This document shows, piece after piece, positions 25,958 through 35,768 of a stretch of 39,059 bases of DNA. The translations under genes were made by a program, and so were the position numbers. Each line of letters starts with the position of its first letter. The first letter of the stretch is position 1. This DNA is from Lachnospiraceae bacterium (GTDB lineage: Bacteria > Bacillota > Clostridia > Lachnospirales > Lachnospiraceae). Where the stretch lies: positions 1-39,059 of the forward strand of contig JAFLTH010000022.1 of NCBI GenBank assembly GCA_022510525.1, read 5' to 3'. The notes below the pieces were generated by a model. The model worked only from the letters and a program-made list of their open reading frames with translations. It was not told the origin of the DNA and made no database searches.

Positions 25958-25995
25958 AAAAAACGGATGCCGATTATAATATGGCATCCGTTTTT
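25958..25995. terminator. Bidirectional terminator between the kinase gene and prs
   Basis: AAAAACGGATGCC (25959-25971) and GGCATCCGTTTTT (25983-25995) are perfectly complementary with an 11-base loop, with A and T runs on both sides. It serves both convergent genes. Confidence 0.92.
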
Positions 25996-26008
25996 AACTA
26001 TTTTTTTA

Positions 26009-27205
26009 TCAACCGTCCAGAAGAGCATCCTCTTCTCTGTTATTATATTTGGCAAGGACACTGTGGATCTTCTCGGTAGGTGTATAAATATTCGACATTG
26101 AAACATCGTGGTTCATAAAGTTGATAATAGTAGCAATGAACTTACTCATATCGGCCTCCTGATAATAGGGCTTGTCCCTCAGCTCAGGGGGTTGATAGCA
26201 TAGGTTCGTAGTAATAATACGGTCAAAGTAACATTTCTCATAAGCCTCATCAAAAGCAGCAAGACCATCTGTAAATAAACCGAAAGCCGCACATACAAAC
26301 ACACGTTTGGCATTCATTTTCTTAAGCTGCTTGGCGGTATCAATCATACTTCCGCCGGAAGAAATCATATCGTCTATGATAATAACATCTTTACCGTCAA
26401 TATTATCACCCAGAAATTCATGAGCCACAATAGGGTTCTTGCCGTTTACTATAGTAGAGTAGTCACGGCGTTTATAAAACATACCGGTATCGACACCTAG
26501 TACATTGGCAAAATACACGGCCCTGTCAAGCGCACCCTCGTCGGGGCTTATTACAATAGTATGTTCTTTATCAATTAAAAGGTCGCCTGCAGTATGCAGC
26601 AGAGCCCGCATAAACTGATAATGAGGTGAATAGTTATCAAAGCCTTTTAACGGAACAGAGTTCTGTACTCTGGGGTCATGCGCATCAAAGGTAATGAAGT
26701 TGGATACTCCCATAGACATAAGCTCTTCAATAGCATAAGCGCAGTCAAGGGATTCACGTCCGTTTCTCTTATGCTGTCTGCCCTCGTAGAGAAAAGGCAT
26801 AATAACATTGATGCGGTGAGCTTTTCCGTTGATTGCTGAGATGATTCTTTTTAAATCCTGATAATGATCGTCAGGAGACATATGATTGATAAATGAGTTC
26901 ATCTGGTAAGTAATGCTGTGATTGCAGACATCCGTAAGAATAAAAATGTCCTTTCCTCTGACAGAAGAATCCAGAATAGCCTTACCTTCGCCGCTTCCAA
27001 AACGCGGGCATTCAACCTCTGAAAGATAATTATCCTCCATATATCCAAAAAAGGCAGGGTCGTTCTTGAAGCTGTTATTCAGGTTCTGTCTGAACTCTAC
27101 AAGATAAGTATTGATTCTTTGTGCAAGCGGAAGAGCTGCCTTAGTTGTCAAAAGCTTCATCGGTGCAACCGGCATCGCAGTTTCCAATTGTTCTATATTA
27201 GGCAT
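26009..27205 (-). CDS. prs: Ribose-phosphate pyrophosphokinase (long form)
   Basis: This 398-residue protein makes PRPP from ribose 5-phosphate and ATP. The PRPP loop is VIIIDDMISSGGSM, and the ATP/ribose-phosphate motifs include GRQHKRNGRESL and FDAHDPRVQNS. It is about 80 residues longer than the common 315-residue enzyme, with an N-terminal extension and an inserted loop, as I recall for a Lachnospiraceae-type long variant. The chosen ATG ends at 27205 because GGAG lies 6-7 bases upstream on the minus strand; the TTG at 27217 overlaps that site. It is the only minus-strand gene here. Confidence 0.92.
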   Translation of the reverse strand: MPNIEQLETAMPVAPMKLLTTKAALPLAQRINTYLVEFRQNLNNSFKNDPAFFGYMEDNYLSEVECPRFGSGEGKAILDSSVRGKDIFILTDVCNHSITYQMNSFINHMSPDDHYQDLKRIISAINGKAHRINVIMPFLYEGRQHKRNGRESLDCAYAIEELMSMGVSNFITFDAHDPRVQNSVPLKGFDNYSPHYQFMRALLHTAGDLLIDKEHTIVISPDEGALDRAVYFANVLGVDTGMFYKRRDYSTIVNGKNPIVAHEFLGDNIDGKDVIIIDDMISSGGSMIDTAKQLKKMNAKRVFVCAAFGLFTDGLAAFDEAYEKCYFDRIITTNLCYQPPELRDKPYYQEADMSKFIATIINFMNHDVSMSNIYTPTEKIHSVLAKYNNREEDALLDG

Positions 27206-27240
27206 AATTTTCTCCAATCTGTAAAAAACATATCAATTAT

Positions 27241-27269
27241 TTTATAACATTCTGGTAGTGACACGTCAA
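27241..27269 (-). promoter_or_regulatory. Sigma-A promoter of prs
   Basis: On the minus strand, TTGACG (27269-27264), a 17-base spacer and TATAAA (27246-27241) lie about 36 bases before the prs start. The matches are strong. Confidence 0.8.
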
Positions 27270-27317
27270 GAATTTTCGGGTATTATTGATTTAAACTTAT
27301 AAAAGGAAAAAATATAA

Positions 27318-28718
27318 ATGGGTAAAACGGCACATGTTATAAACGCGGTTAAAAAGGCTTCAATAGCTGAGGAACTTGGCATTGAAGTTGGTGATGAGCT
27401 GCTTAAGATCAACGACAATAAAATAGAAGATATATTTGATTATCAATTTTTAATACAGGATGAATATATAGAAGTTTTGATTCGCAAAGCTGACGGTGAA
27501 GAATGGCTGCTTGAAATAGATAAAGAATATGATGAAGAACTGGGAGTAGAGTTTGAGAACGGGCTTATGGATGAATATCGTTCCTGCCGTAATAAATGCA
27601 TATTCTGCTTTATTGACCAGATGCCGAAAGGGATGCGTGAAACTCTGTATTTTAAAGATGATGACTCCAGACTGTCATTTTTACAGGGTAACTATGTGAC
27701 ACTGACTAATATGTCTGATAATGATATAGAGCGCATCATACGATATCATCTGTCCCCGATCAACATCTCATTTCATACTATGAATCCTGAGCTTCGCTGT
27801 AAGATGTTAAATAACCGTTTTGCAGGGGAAGCGCTTAAGTGTGTGCGGAAGTTCCATGATGCGGGAATTACTATGAACGGGCAGATTGTTCTGTGCAAAG
27901 GAATAAACGACGGTGAGGAACTGGAGCGAAGCATTTCAGACCTTACAGCCTATCTGCCCCATCTTGAAAGTGTATCCGTAGTTCCGGTGGGACTCTCCAG
28001 ATACAGGGAAGGCTTATTTCCTCTTGAACCTTTTGAAAAGGAAGACGCCCGGCGTGTTTTGGAGTGCATTCATAGATGGCAGCAGAAAATTTATCCTGAA
28101 TACGGACTTCATTTTGTACATGCTTCCGATGAATGGTATATAATGGCAGGAGAGGAACTGCCGGAGAGTGAACGGTATGACGGATATTTACAGTTGGAAA
28201 ACGGTGTAGGTATGCTGCGGCTTGAGCTGGATGAATTTAATGACGCAATTGAGAAATTGCAGAATATGAAGAAGACTTATGATAAGGATAGTGTCGAGTC
28301 TAAGGATATAATTAGGGCTGAGTATAATATTGAGGTCATTAGGGAGAATGCTGATGAAGAGTTATCAATTGTGACCGGAACCCTGGCTTATCCGTATATA
28401 CTTCATATGGCAGAAACGATAATGCGGCTTTTTCCAAAGATGAACATACATGTATATGCGATAGTAAATGAATTTTTCGGAGAGAGGATTACGGTGTCCG
28501 GTCTTTTAACAGGGCAGGATATAATCAGGCAGTTAAAAGGCAGGGAGCTTGGAGAGCGGATACTACTTCCTCAAAACGTGCTTAGAAGTGGAGAAGATTA
28601 TTTTTTGGACGATATTACCGTTTCAGAGGTCGAAAGGGCTTTACAAGTCAAGGCAGATATTGTAAAATCAAGCGGATATGATTTTATAAATGCGATTTTA
28701 AATATAGAGTTAAAATAG
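27318..28718 (+). CDS. PDZ and radical-SAM-like protein of the DUF512 family
   Basis: The 466-residue protein starts with a PDZ-like domain (1-70, [19 protein letters not shown]), followed by a radical-SAM-like core with [14 protein letters not shown] (C-x3-C-x2-C iron-sulfur pattern, about 90-97) and a C-terminal DUF512-like region. This architecture is annotated as a putative radical SAM enzyme or DUF512 protein in Clostridia. Its substrate is unknown. It lies divergently from prs and 10 bases upstream of der, an arrangement common in Clostridia, which suggests but does not prove a role in ribosome assembly. Confidence 0.87.
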   Translation: MGKTAHVINAVKKASIAEELGIEVGDELLKINDNKIEDIFDYQFLIQDEYIEVLIRKADGEEWLLEIDKEYDEELGVEFENGLMDEYRSCRNKCIFCFIDQMPKGMRETLYFKDDDSRLSFLQGNYVTLTNMSDNDIERIIRYHLSPINISFHTMNPELRCKMLNNRFAGEALKCVRKFHDAGITMNGQIVLCKGINDGEELERSISDLTAYLPHLESVSVVPVGLSRYREGLFPLEPFEKEDARRVLECIHRWQQKIYPEYGLHFVHASDEWYIMAGEELPESERYDGYLQLENGVGMLRLELDEFNDAIEKLQNMKKTYDKDSVESKDIIRAEYNIEVIRENADEELSIVTGTLAYPYILHMAETIMRLFPKMNIHVYAIVNEFFGERITVSGLLTGQDIIRQLKGRELGERILLPQNVLRSGEDYFLDDITVSEVERALQVKADIVKSSGYDFINAILNIELK

Positions 28719-28728
28719 GAAAGATAAA

Positions 28729-30066
28729 ATGGGAAAGAAAAGAAGCAAGCCGATCGTTGCGGTTGTCGGCCGTCCCAATGTGGGAAAGTCAACGCTGTTT
28801 AATGCATTGGCAGGAGAAAAAATATCTATTGTAAAAGATACACCGGGAATTACAAGAGACAGGATTTATGCCGATGTTACATGGCTTAATATGAACTTCA
28901 CTCTAATTGATACAGGTGGAATTGAGCCGGAGAGCAAGGACATTATCCTTTCACAGATGCGTGAGCAGGCTCAGATAGCCATTGATACCGCGGACGTCAT
29001 AATCTTTATGGTAGATGTTAAACAGGGACTCATAGATGCCGATTCCAAAGTGGCGGATATGCTTAGGCGTTCCAAGAAGCCTATAGTGTTGACCGTCAAT
29101 AAGGTGGATGATTTTAAAAAATATATGGCGGACGTATATGAGTTTTACCAGCTGGGAATAGGTGAGCCTTTTCCGATTTCCTCAGTGAATAAGCTGGGGT
29201 TTGGGGAATTGCTGGATGAGGTCACTTCGCATTTTGACAAGGATGCGGCCGAGGAAGAAGAGGATGAACGCACCAAGGTAGCCATTGTCGGAAAACCGAA
29301 TGTAGGTAAATCGTCTATCGTTAATAAACTTATTGGAGAAAACCGTGTAATTGTATCCGATATTGCCGGAACCACCAGAGATGCGGTGGATACGGACATA
29401 GTTTATAACGGAAAAGAATATGTTTTCATAGATACCGCAGGTTTAAGGCGTAAGAACAAGATCAAGGAAGAACTTGAACGCTATATGATCATACGTACCG
29501 TATCAGCGGTGGAAAGAGCGGATATTGTTGTACTGGTGATCGATGCCACGGAAGGCGTTACCGAACAGGATGCCAAGATTGCCGGAATTGCCCATGACAG
29601 AGGGAAGGCAACTATAATTGCAGTCAATAAGTGGGATGCGATTGAAAAAGATGATAAGACCACCAATAAATTTACTGAGAAAATCAGGCAGATACTTTCT
29701 TTTATGTCATATGCCGAAGTTACATTTATTTCTGCCGTGACAGGGCAGAGACTTCATAAACTGTATGAACTCATCGATGCGGTATATGAGAATCATGCTA
29801 TGAGGGTTGCAACCGGAGTGCTCAATGAAATCCTTACGGAAGCGGTAGCAATGCAGCAGCCGCCTTCAGATAAAGGAAAAAGACTCAGGCTTTATTACAT
29901 TACACAGGTTTCTGTCAAACCGCCTACTTTTGTTATCTTTGTAAATGATAAGGAATTAATGCATTTTTCATATACAAGATATATTGAAAATCAGATCAGG
30001 GAAGCTTTTGGTTTCAGAGGCACACCGCTTAAGTTTATCATAAGGGAAAGAAAGGAAGAACGTTAA
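28729..30066 (+). CDS. der: Ribosome biogenesis GTPase Der (EngA)
   Basis: The 445-residue protein has two tandem GTPase domains: [12 protein letters not shown] with DTGG and NKVD, then [12 protein letters not shown] with DTAG and NKWD. A C-terminal KH-like domain follows (about 360-445). The tandem G domains are unique to Der, which acts in 50S assembly. The stop TAA at 30064-30066 is immediately followed by the plsY GTG, so translation is likely coupled. Confidence 0.98.
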   Translation: MGKKRSKPIVAVVGRPNVGKSTLFNALAGEKISIVKDTPGITRDRIYADVTWLNMNFTLIDTGGIEPESKDIILSQMREQAQIAIDTADVIIFMVDVKQGLIDADSKVADMLRRSKKPIVLTVNKVDDFKKYMADVYEFYQLGIGEPFPISSVNKLGFGELLDEVTSHFDKDAAEEEEDERTKVAIVGKPNVGKSSIVNKLIGENRVIVSDIAGTTRDAVDTDIVYNGKEYVFIDTAGLRRKNKIKEELERYMIIRTVSAVERADIVVLVIDATEGVTEQDAKIAGIAHDRGKATIIAVNKWDAIEKDDKTTNKFTEKIRQILSFMSYAEVTFISAVTGQRLHKLYELIDAVYENHAMRVATGVLNEILTEAVAMQQPPSDKGKRLRLYYITQVSVKPPTFVIFVNDKELMHFSYTRYIENQIREAFGFRGTPLKFIIRERKEER

Positions 30067-30735
30067 GTGGAACGGATAATTTGCTTATTGATAGGTTATG
30101 TTTTCGGACTTTTTCAGACTGCATATATTTATGGAAAGTTGCATGGAATCGATATAAGAAATTACGGGAGCGGTAACGCCGGAACAACCAATACGATGCG
30201 CGTACTCGGTACGAAAGCCGGACTGATAGTGCTATTTGGTGATATTATAAAATGTATACTTGCGATAGTCGTTACAGGATTTTTGTTCAACGATAACTAT
30301 CCGGATATGATTTATCTTCTTAAAATATATGCCGCTACGGGAGCGATACTTGGACATAATTTTCCTTTTTATCTGCATTTCAAAGGCGGAAAAGGAATAG
30401 CGGCTACGGCAGGACTGATTCTTGCGTTTCACCCATACTTTATACCGGTAGGAGTTGTACTGTTTTTCGGTACTTTTTTTACGACACATTACGTATCGTT
30501 GGGCTCATTGTTGGTATATGCAGGCTTTATGATTGAGCTTGTGGTGCTTGGACAGCTTGGAATCTTTAATATGGGTCAGGAGCATCTGATAGAGATGTAC
30601 ATAATAGCCGCATTATTGACGGTTATGGCGTACTACAAGCACAGAGAGAATATTATGCGCCTTATTAAGGGTGAAGAAAGAAAGACTTACTTGACCCATA
30701 AAGAGAAACAAGATACTAAAGAAGATAAGAAATAA
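30067..30735 (+). CDS. plsY: Glycerol-3-phosphate acyltransferase PlsY
   Basis: The 222-residue membrane protein transfers acyl groups from acyl-phosphate, made by PlsX at 304, to glycerol 3-phosphate. It has the conserved loop GSGNAGTTNTMRVLG and HFKGGKGIAAT, and about five hydrophobic helices. It ends in a charged cytosolic tail (KGEERKTYLTHKEKQDTKEDKK, about 22 residues). It starts at GTG 30067 with no gap after der; AAGGAAGAA lies at the end of der. Confidence 0.95.
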   Translation: MERIICLLIGYVFGLFQTAYIYGKLHGIDIRNYGSGNAGTTNTMRVLGTKAGLIVLFGDIIKCILAIVVTGFLFNDNYPDMIYLLKIYAATGAILGHNFPFYLHFKGGKGIAATAGLILAFHPYFIPVGVVLFFGTFFTTHYVSLGSLLVYAGFMIELVVLGQLGIFNMGQEHLIEMYIIAALLTVMAYYKHRENIMRLIKGEERKTYLTHKEKQDTKEDKK

Positions 30736-30799
30736 TGCGAGATATTTAAAAAACATTAGTTATAAATTTGCAGGCTGATAGAAAGGTATGGTGAATGAA

Positions 30800-31813
30800 A
30801 TGGCAAGTATCAGTGTAATCGGGGCCGGAAGCTGGGGAACTGCGCTTGCGCTTTTACTTAGTAATAACGGACATAAGGTGACTATCTGGTCTATTATGGA
30901 AAAAGAGATTGAGATGCTTATTAACGAGCATGAGCATAAAGATAAGCTTCCGGGAGTAAAACTGCCTGAAGATATGGAATTCACCACCGATTTAGAAGCG
31001 GCAGTTACAAAAAGTGAAGTTTTGGTGCTTGCAGTACCTTCTCCGTTTACCAGAGCAACTTCCAAGAGTATGTCAGCTTATGTGAGGGATGGTCAGATTA
31101 TAGTCAATGTTGCAAAAGGTATAGAAGAAAATACCCTGATGACCTTGTCTGAGATTATTGAAGAGGAAATACCAAATGCAGATGTTGCCGTATTGTCCGG
31201 ACCTTCTCATGCGGAAGAAGTGGGAAAAGGAATTCCTACTACAATTGTCGTAGGTGCAAAAACCAAGAAGACCGCGGAGTATTTACAGAATATTTTTATG
31301 AATGAAGCATTTCGTGTATACATCAGTCCCGATGTACTTGGAATAGAGCTTGGCGCGGCACTTAAAAATGTCGTTGCTCTGGCAGCAGGAATTGCAGACG
31401 GACTCGGTTATGGCGATAATACCAAGGCCGCACTTATCACAAGAGGAATAGCAGAGATAGCAAGGCTTGGAACCACTATGGGTGGAAGATGGGAGACCTT
31501 TTTCGGACTTACCGGAATCGGTGACCTGATTGTTACCTGTGCATCCATGCATTCGAGAAACAGGCGAGCCGGAATATTAATCGGTAAGGGTTATACAATG
31601 GATGAGGCGATGGCAGAGGTCAAAATGGTTGTAGAAGGCGTTTATTCTGCAAAGGCTGCTATCGGGCTTTCTAAGAAGTACAATGTACAGCTTCCTATTA
31701 TTGAACAGGTCAACGAAGTGCTGTTTGAAGGCAAGTCGGCGGCGGAAGCGGTTGGAAGCCTGATGCTTCGGGATAAGAAGCTGGAGAATCCGTTGATTCC
31801 CTGGGAGGAATAA
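30800..31813 (+). CDS. gpsA: NAD(P)-dependent glycerol-3-phosphate dehydrogenase
   Basis: The 337-residue enzyme reduces dihydroxyacetone phosphate to glycerol 3-phosphate, the PlsY substrate. It has the Rossmann motif SVIGAGSWGTALA, the active-site region SGPSHAEEV, and the lysine region GAALKNVVALAAGI. ATG 30800 gives the standard N-terminus and is preceded by GGTGA; ATG 30788 is only one base from AAAGG and is less likely. It follows plsY, so the pair supplies and uses glycerol 3-phosphate. The unit ends at the terminator at 31862. Confidence 0.96.
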   Translation: MASISVIGAGSWGTALALLLSNNGHKVTIWSIMEKEIEMLINEHEHKDKLPGVKLPEDMEFTTDLEAAVTKSEVLVLAVPSPFTRATSKSMSAYVRDGQIIVNVAKGIEENTLMTLSEIIEEEIPNADVAVLSGPSHAEEVGKGIPTTIVVGAKTKKTAEYLQNIFMNEAFRVYISPDVLGIELGAALKNVVALAAGIADGLGYGDNTKAALITRGIAEIARLGTTMGGRWETFFGLTGIGDLIVTCASMHSRNRRAGILIGKGYTMDEAMAEVKMVVEGVYSAKAAIGLSKKYNVQLPIIEQVNEVLFEGKSAAEAVGSLMLRDKKLENPLIPWEE

Positions 31814-31861
31814 CAGCGTGGACTTGCTTTTCCGGAAATGGTAGTTGGATTGATTAAGTAG

Positions 31862-31895
31862 GCGATGAATCTTAAAAAGGTTTATCGCTTTTTTT
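31862..31895 (+). terminator. Rho-independent terminator after gpsA
   Basis: GCGATGAATCT pairs with AGGTTTATCGC over 11 bp with two G-U pairs, a 5-base loop (TAAAA) and seven T residues. It isolates the DUF512-gpsA unit from the following gene family. Confidence 0.88.
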
Positions 31896-31924
31896 ATTAC
31901 AAAAATTGTTCATCTGATTACAAT
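31896..31924 (+). promoter_or_regulatory. Candidate promoter of the downstream paralogue cluster
   Basis: ATTACA (31896-31901), a 17-base spacer and TACAAT (31919-31924) could form a sigma-A promoter just after the terminator. A 6-bp inverted repeat TCATCT/AGATGA (31910-31931) overlaps the -10. The -35 matches four of six positions, so this is tentative. Confidence 0.35.
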
Positions 31925-32001
31925 TAGATGAGTGCCTGAAACTTATTACATATTTGAATCGTATTAGTTACAAAAGGAGTTGTTTAAGAAAGGGGCAAGT
32001 T

Positions 32002-32742
32002 ATGAATAATTCAATGGAATTCAGCAATATGACAAGACTCTGCCACAATATCATAAAAACATATCAGACACAGACTAATCAGAGTCCGGTTTCTGCGCTT
32101 GGATTCTATGAGAAATTCATAGAAAAAACAGCAGAAAGTGAAGCTATGCTTGCGGCATTCAGGTCTAATATGACAATGGAAGAGTATAAACTCTATATTT
32201 ATGATAAGATAGAAGCCCTTCCGGTTCATCCATCCAATATGCAGGATTCCGTAGCGGTACATATATCGGATGAAGGTTTTGAGGCTATGAAGAATGACCC
32301 TGAATATGAAAAATGGGTTTTAGATACACTTGAGCGAAATTTCATGAGCTATGACCCGTGGAGCAGCACCACAGGTGGAAAATATATGGTATTTCATTTT
32401 GGCGCTACCAAGAAAGAGTTCCGCTCGGAGATATGGCATCTTGGATTCAGACATGGAAATGGGCAGAAGGTATATGAGGAAAAGGCAAAGGATAGTTTCT
32501 GGGAGCGCAGAAAGAGGCGTAGGAAAGAATTGCTTGAGCAGTTAGAGGAATTGGAAGATGCTAAGGCGGTAGCAAAGAGGATTGCCAAGAGTGAATATTT
32601 TGCACAGCTTGCAGCGTTAAAACCGGAAGATGGGGAAGCGGTGCATCCAAGGAATATAGATTTGATTGCAATGCAGATTTTTTCAACTTTAAAGCCGGGG
32701 ATATTACTGGAGCCGTTTAGTAGTAAAAAGGTTAAAAGTTAA
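32002..32742 (+). CDS. Hypothetical protein E, first gene of the paralogue cluster
   Basis: I do not recognise this 246-residue protein with confidence. It has no signal peptide or membrane helix. An N-terminal helical region (1-80) is followed by VAVHISDEGFEAMKNDPEYEKW (seen by ISDEGFEAMKNDPEYE, about 88-103), an aromatic segment with GGKYMVFHFGATKKEF, and a very basic/acidic helix (165-195, WERRKRRRKELLEQLEELED). The central part vaguely recalls DUF6033-type Clostridia proteins, from memory only. It starts at ATG 32002 with AAGAAAGGGG upstream; the upstream in-frame ATG at 31954 lacks such a site. It precedes seven related small genes and is probably co-transcribed. Confidence 0.7.
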   Translation: MNNSMEFSNMTRLCHNIIKTYQTQTNQSPVSALGFYEKFIEKTAESEAMLAAFRSNMTMEEYKLYIYDKIEALPVHPSNMQDSVAVHISDEGFEAMKNDPEYEKWVLDTLERNFMSYDPWSSTTGGKYMVFHFGATKKEFRSEIWHLGFRHGNGQKVYEEKAKDSFWERRKRRRKELLEQLEELEDAKAVAKRIAKSEYFAQLAALKPEDGEAVHPRNIDLIAMQIFSTLKPGILLEPFSSKKVKS

Positions 32743-32775
32743 TGTGATAGATTTGGACATAGGAGGATAGGAAAA

Positions 32776-33423
32776 ATGAGTATTAATGGAGTCGGAGAAA
32801 CAACGCGTTATTTGGCAGGATATGGGACAGTGCAGCTGAAGGAGCATAGGACAGAAAGTAATATAACAAGGGATGACTTAATTGCAATAATTGAGAAATC
32901 TAAATCCGGAGATAGTTTCTCGGAGAAAATGGGGAATACAGTACAAGCAAATGAAAGCGCTTCACCGGTTACCTTGCATGGCAATGATGAGGAAGCAGGG
33001 GATATTGCTATCAGTTCATGGGCGGATGTTGTGAATGGGACATCTGTTACTGTGTATAAGACTAAAGATTTTGATCCTGAGAATCCTGTATACAAAGTAA
33101 AGACCTGGGATAAGGCAGGGAATGTGACAGAGCGGATGGTAGATGTGTCTAAGGTGGACCCAAAGAACTGTGATACTGTTGAAATGTATGCGTATACTTC
33201 GCATTTAAAAGACAGTGGCAAGGGTGATTTTAAGGAAACGGTATTAAAGACCGCCATAGCAAAGGCAGCAAAGAATGCAGAGCAGAGGAGTACCGCTTCA
33301 TGGAATTTTTCAGAGAAAATAGACTGGGTGGCAACCGTAAAAGATATTATGCAGTCCGCTTATAACTATGGAGATTTTAAGGGATATCTGGAGTGGAAGA
33401 AGTTTTTGGGATTTTTGGAATAG
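32776..33423 (+). CDS. Hypothetical protein A1, core-module family
   Basis: The 215-residue protein begins MSINGVGETTRYLAGY, the cluster's shared N-terminal motif. Residues 25-88 look disordered and polar. A core module at about 91-146 contains DFDPENPVYKVKTWDKAGN, MVDVSKVDPKNC and VEMYAY. A C-terminal helix pair (183-212) has DWVATVKDIMQ and GDFKGYLEWKKFL. It is a full-length paralogue of A2 (37995): DFDP-x-NPVYKVK, WDK-x-GNV-x-ERMVD and SKVDP-x-NC are common to both. There is no signal peptide. AGGAGG lies just upstream. Function is unknown. Confidence 0.8.
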   Translation: MSINGVGETTRYLAGYGTVQLKEHRTESNITRDDLIAIIEKSKSGDSFSEKMGNTVQANESASPVTLHGNDEEAGDIAISSWADVVNGTSVTVYKTKDFDPENPVYKVKTWDKAGNVTERMVDVSKVDPKNCDTVEMYAYTSHLKDSGKGDFKETVLKTAIAKAAKNAEQRSTASWNFSEKIDWVATVKDIMQSAYNYGDFKGYLEWKKFLGFLE

Positions 33424-33458
33424 AAGAAATATTACCTTAAAATAGAAAAGGAGAAGAA

Positions 33459-34403
33459 ATGGATATTAATAACACATGTTATATAAATCCTTATACATTT
33501 CAGCCCACATCAAAAAGGATTACGAATGTAGAAAATAGAAGAGAAATAGCTGAACTAATGCGGGATGAGACTATATGCAGACCCATTAGTCTTGAGGAGC
33601 TGATGGGAGGAATGGGTAAACCTCTCAATCTTGCGGACAGGACAAGTGTCAATATGTTTAGCAATTCCGTAAATATTGCGGAAGGTGCAAAATTAATAGT
33701 ATCCGGCGGCTATGTGTTGACGGTTAGGGACTATGGTGTTGAAATATCGGACGGAGATCCCTATAATCAGGCTGCAAAAAAAGAAGCGGCCGAGATGGCA
33801 AGTGCGTTGACAAAGCTTCTCCGTAATGCCGGGGGAACGGCGAATAAGGTAGCCTTTAGTGACGCCGAATACCGGAAGTGGACTGAGGATGTAACCAAAG
33901 TAATGAAATGTTTTGGTATAGATACATCGAAAACTTTTACCGTAAACGGAATGAAATATACTAAAAACGGCAAAGGGTATTTTGAATCGGCGGCAAATAC
34001 CGCTGCACAGGAAGCTTATGAACGTCAGATAGCGGCAAACAAAACTTATGAATTTGCAGATGAACGTACCAAAAAGAAGATTGCATATTTGAGTGATTAC
34101 TACTTATCAACTGTTCCGGAAAGTGTAAAGAAGGTTTGGGATGAAGCACTGAAAGAAACAGGAGTGAATCCGTTTTACAGCGGTGAAAACACGCTTTCGC
34201 AGCTTGCCGTGGAGCAGGATTTTTTGACCGGAGGTAATGATAAGATTTTTGGAGATTCCATAGAGAGCAGTGTAAATGCAGTTAAAAATATCCTTGACAG
34301 AATCGAGAATCCGCTTGGAAAAGTCAATGAGGAAAGGGCGGAAATGCTTAAGCAGGAAAAGGTGTTTTACTCAGCATTATTAGAGAAACTTAAAAAATTA
34401 TAA
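33459..34403 (+). CDS. Hypothetical protein B1, paralogue of B2
   Basis: The 314-residue protein has no recognisable domain known to me. It starts MDINNTCYINPYTF. Conserved with B2 (37035) are INP-x-T near residue 10, GGYVLTV/GGHILTV (84-89), LLRNAGGT (120-127), GIDTSK, VNGMKY, YEFADERT (197-204), YLSTVPE and DFLTGGND (254-261). The C-terminal module from about residue 200 recurs in protein C. It is soluble, mostly helical by composition. GGAGAAG precedes its ATG. Paralogy to B2 is clear by eye over the whole length; function is unknown. Confidence 0.8.
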   Translation: MDINNTCYINPYTFQPTSKRITNVENRREIAELMRDETICRPISLEELMGGMGKPLNLADRTSVNMFSNSVNIAEGAKLIVSGGYVLTVRDYGVEISDGDPYNQAAKKEAAEMASALTKLLRNAGGTANKVAFSDAEYRKWTEDVTKVMKCFGIDTSKTFTVNGMKYTKNGKGYFESAANTAAQEAYERQIAANKTYEFADERTKKKIAYLSDYYLSTVPESVKKVWDEALKETGVNPFYSGENTLSQLAVEQDFLTGGNDKIFGDSIESSVNAVKNILDRIENPLGKVNEERAEMLKQEKVFYSALLEKLKKL

Positions 34404-34426
34404 GATGTTAGTATGGAGGAGTGAAA

Positions 34427-35752
34427 ATGAGCATCAGTGGAATATCAACAGGTTATTATCAAACAGGATATACTAACGCAAATACGGTAAAAGGTGTAAC
34501 AGATAATTCGTTTGCAGACACTTTTACAGGAAAAGCAAGTTCAAACAAAATAGATTATGATGAAAGAGCATTTGAATATTGTGCTCACTATGCTCCGGAT
34601 GAAGTAAAAAAGGCATGGATGGATGCAGCGAAAGAAACAGGTGCTAACGGTATGGGAATAGGCAGTGACGGAAAGATGACGCATATTTCCGCAATGCATG
34701 TCAAAATGCTGACCAATAATATTAAAAAAGGTTATTGGGAAGGCGGAAAAGTAACCGATCTACCTGGCTGCGATATTCTGGGAGGTACCGTTGAGTCCGC
34801 ATTACAGGCGGCAAAAGAAGCATTATATTACCTGGAACATCCACTGGATACCTCCGGACGCAGCTATAAAGTTCAGCAATATATTTTAAAGGAAAAGGCA
34901 TTTTATAAATCTTTTATAGAAAAGCTGGAACATTTAAATGGCAGCACAAACGAAATAAATAACAGCTACATAAGAACATCTTATAAAACCGGCTCAGTTG
35001 AAGCATACTTTGCCTTATACACATATGGCATTCGTGATGAGAAACAGACTTATGAAACATATCAATCGGATAATTACAAAATCGTGCCGGACAACGAAGC
35101 CGGATGCTTTGATATTTACAATAAACAAGGCGAACGTTTAGGAGCTTTTTCCTATTCAGACATTGTAATCAGACAGGATTCTGTAACGGGAAAACAGTTT
35201 TTAATTTCAGAACATGGAACCATGAGCTATGACGCTTTAGTTTTAGATGATGAGCTCAAAACCGCTTTGAAAAATATTATGGGTAAGGATGAACTGGAAA
35301 CTGAGGAATTAAAAGGGTACACCCTGCAAACACATTCTGAAACAGGCATACAATATCTGCTAAGAGAAGGCGAAGAAGGTCGGGGTGGTAAGGTCCTGTT
35401 ACAGAGTGAAGAAGACATTTCGAAATATGAGGCACTTGCGGAAACATATTTTAATAAATACCCGAATCTGATAAAAGATAAAAACGCCGCTTATATATGG
35501 GCTGATTTGGAAATAAAAGGACTCGCAAAAAGGGCAGAAAACGGTCTTATATCAATGGGTTATGATGGTATGTCATATAATGATAACTTAGATTATCAGA
35601 ACAACTGGAGTGTGGTTTTTGGAAAAGGTACCTACAAAGCATTGTATGATTATATCAGAAATAACCCAACAGGTATATCCGAAATGCAGAAGTTTTATGT
35701 GTGGCAGGATATATTTGATATGCTTGGCAGCAGTTATGAAAGGATATGGTAG
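34427..35752 (+). CDS. Hypothetical protein C, B-type module fused to a large extra domain
   Basis: The 441-residue protein begins MSISGISTGYYQTGYTN, the shared N-terminal motif. Residues 45-170 match the C-terminal third of B1/B2: DER, EVKKAWMDAAKETG, a GG-TVESALQAAK segment, LEHPL and KEKAFYKSFIEKL. Residues 171-441 are an extra domain not seen in other cluster genes, with aromatic-rich segments (CFDIYNKQGERLGAF, YNDNLDYQNNW). No signal peptide or membrane helix. ATG 34427 is seven bases after GGAGG; GTG 34421 is too close. Function unknown. Confidence 0.78.
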   Translation: MSISGISTGYYQTGYTNANTVKGVTDNSFADTFTGKASSNKIDYDERAFEYCAHYAPDEVKKAWMDAAKETGANGMGIGSDGKMTHISAMHVKMLTNNIKKGYWEGGKVTDLPGCDILGGTVESALQAAKEALYYLEHPLDTSGRSYKVQQYILKEKAFYKSFIEKLEHLNGSTNEINNSYIRTSYKTGSVEAYFALYTYGIRDEKQTYETYQSDNYKIVPDNEAGCFDIYNKQGERLGAFSYSDIVIRQDSVTGKQFLISEHGTMSYDALVLDDELKTALKNIMGKDELETEELKGYTLQTHSETGIQYLLREGEEGRGGKVLLQSEEDISKYEALAETYFNKYPNLIKDKNAAYIWADLEIKGLAKRAENGLISMGYDGMSYNDNLDYQNNWSVVFGKGTYKALYDYIRNNPTGISEMQKFYVWQDIFDMLGSSYERIW

Positions 35753-35768
35753 ATAGGAGGAATTAAAA

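Noticed and set aside
31814..32001. Sigma-28 (flagellar) promoter before the paralogue cluster
   Set aside because: I looked for TAAA and GCCGATAA-type boxes at proper spacing and found none.
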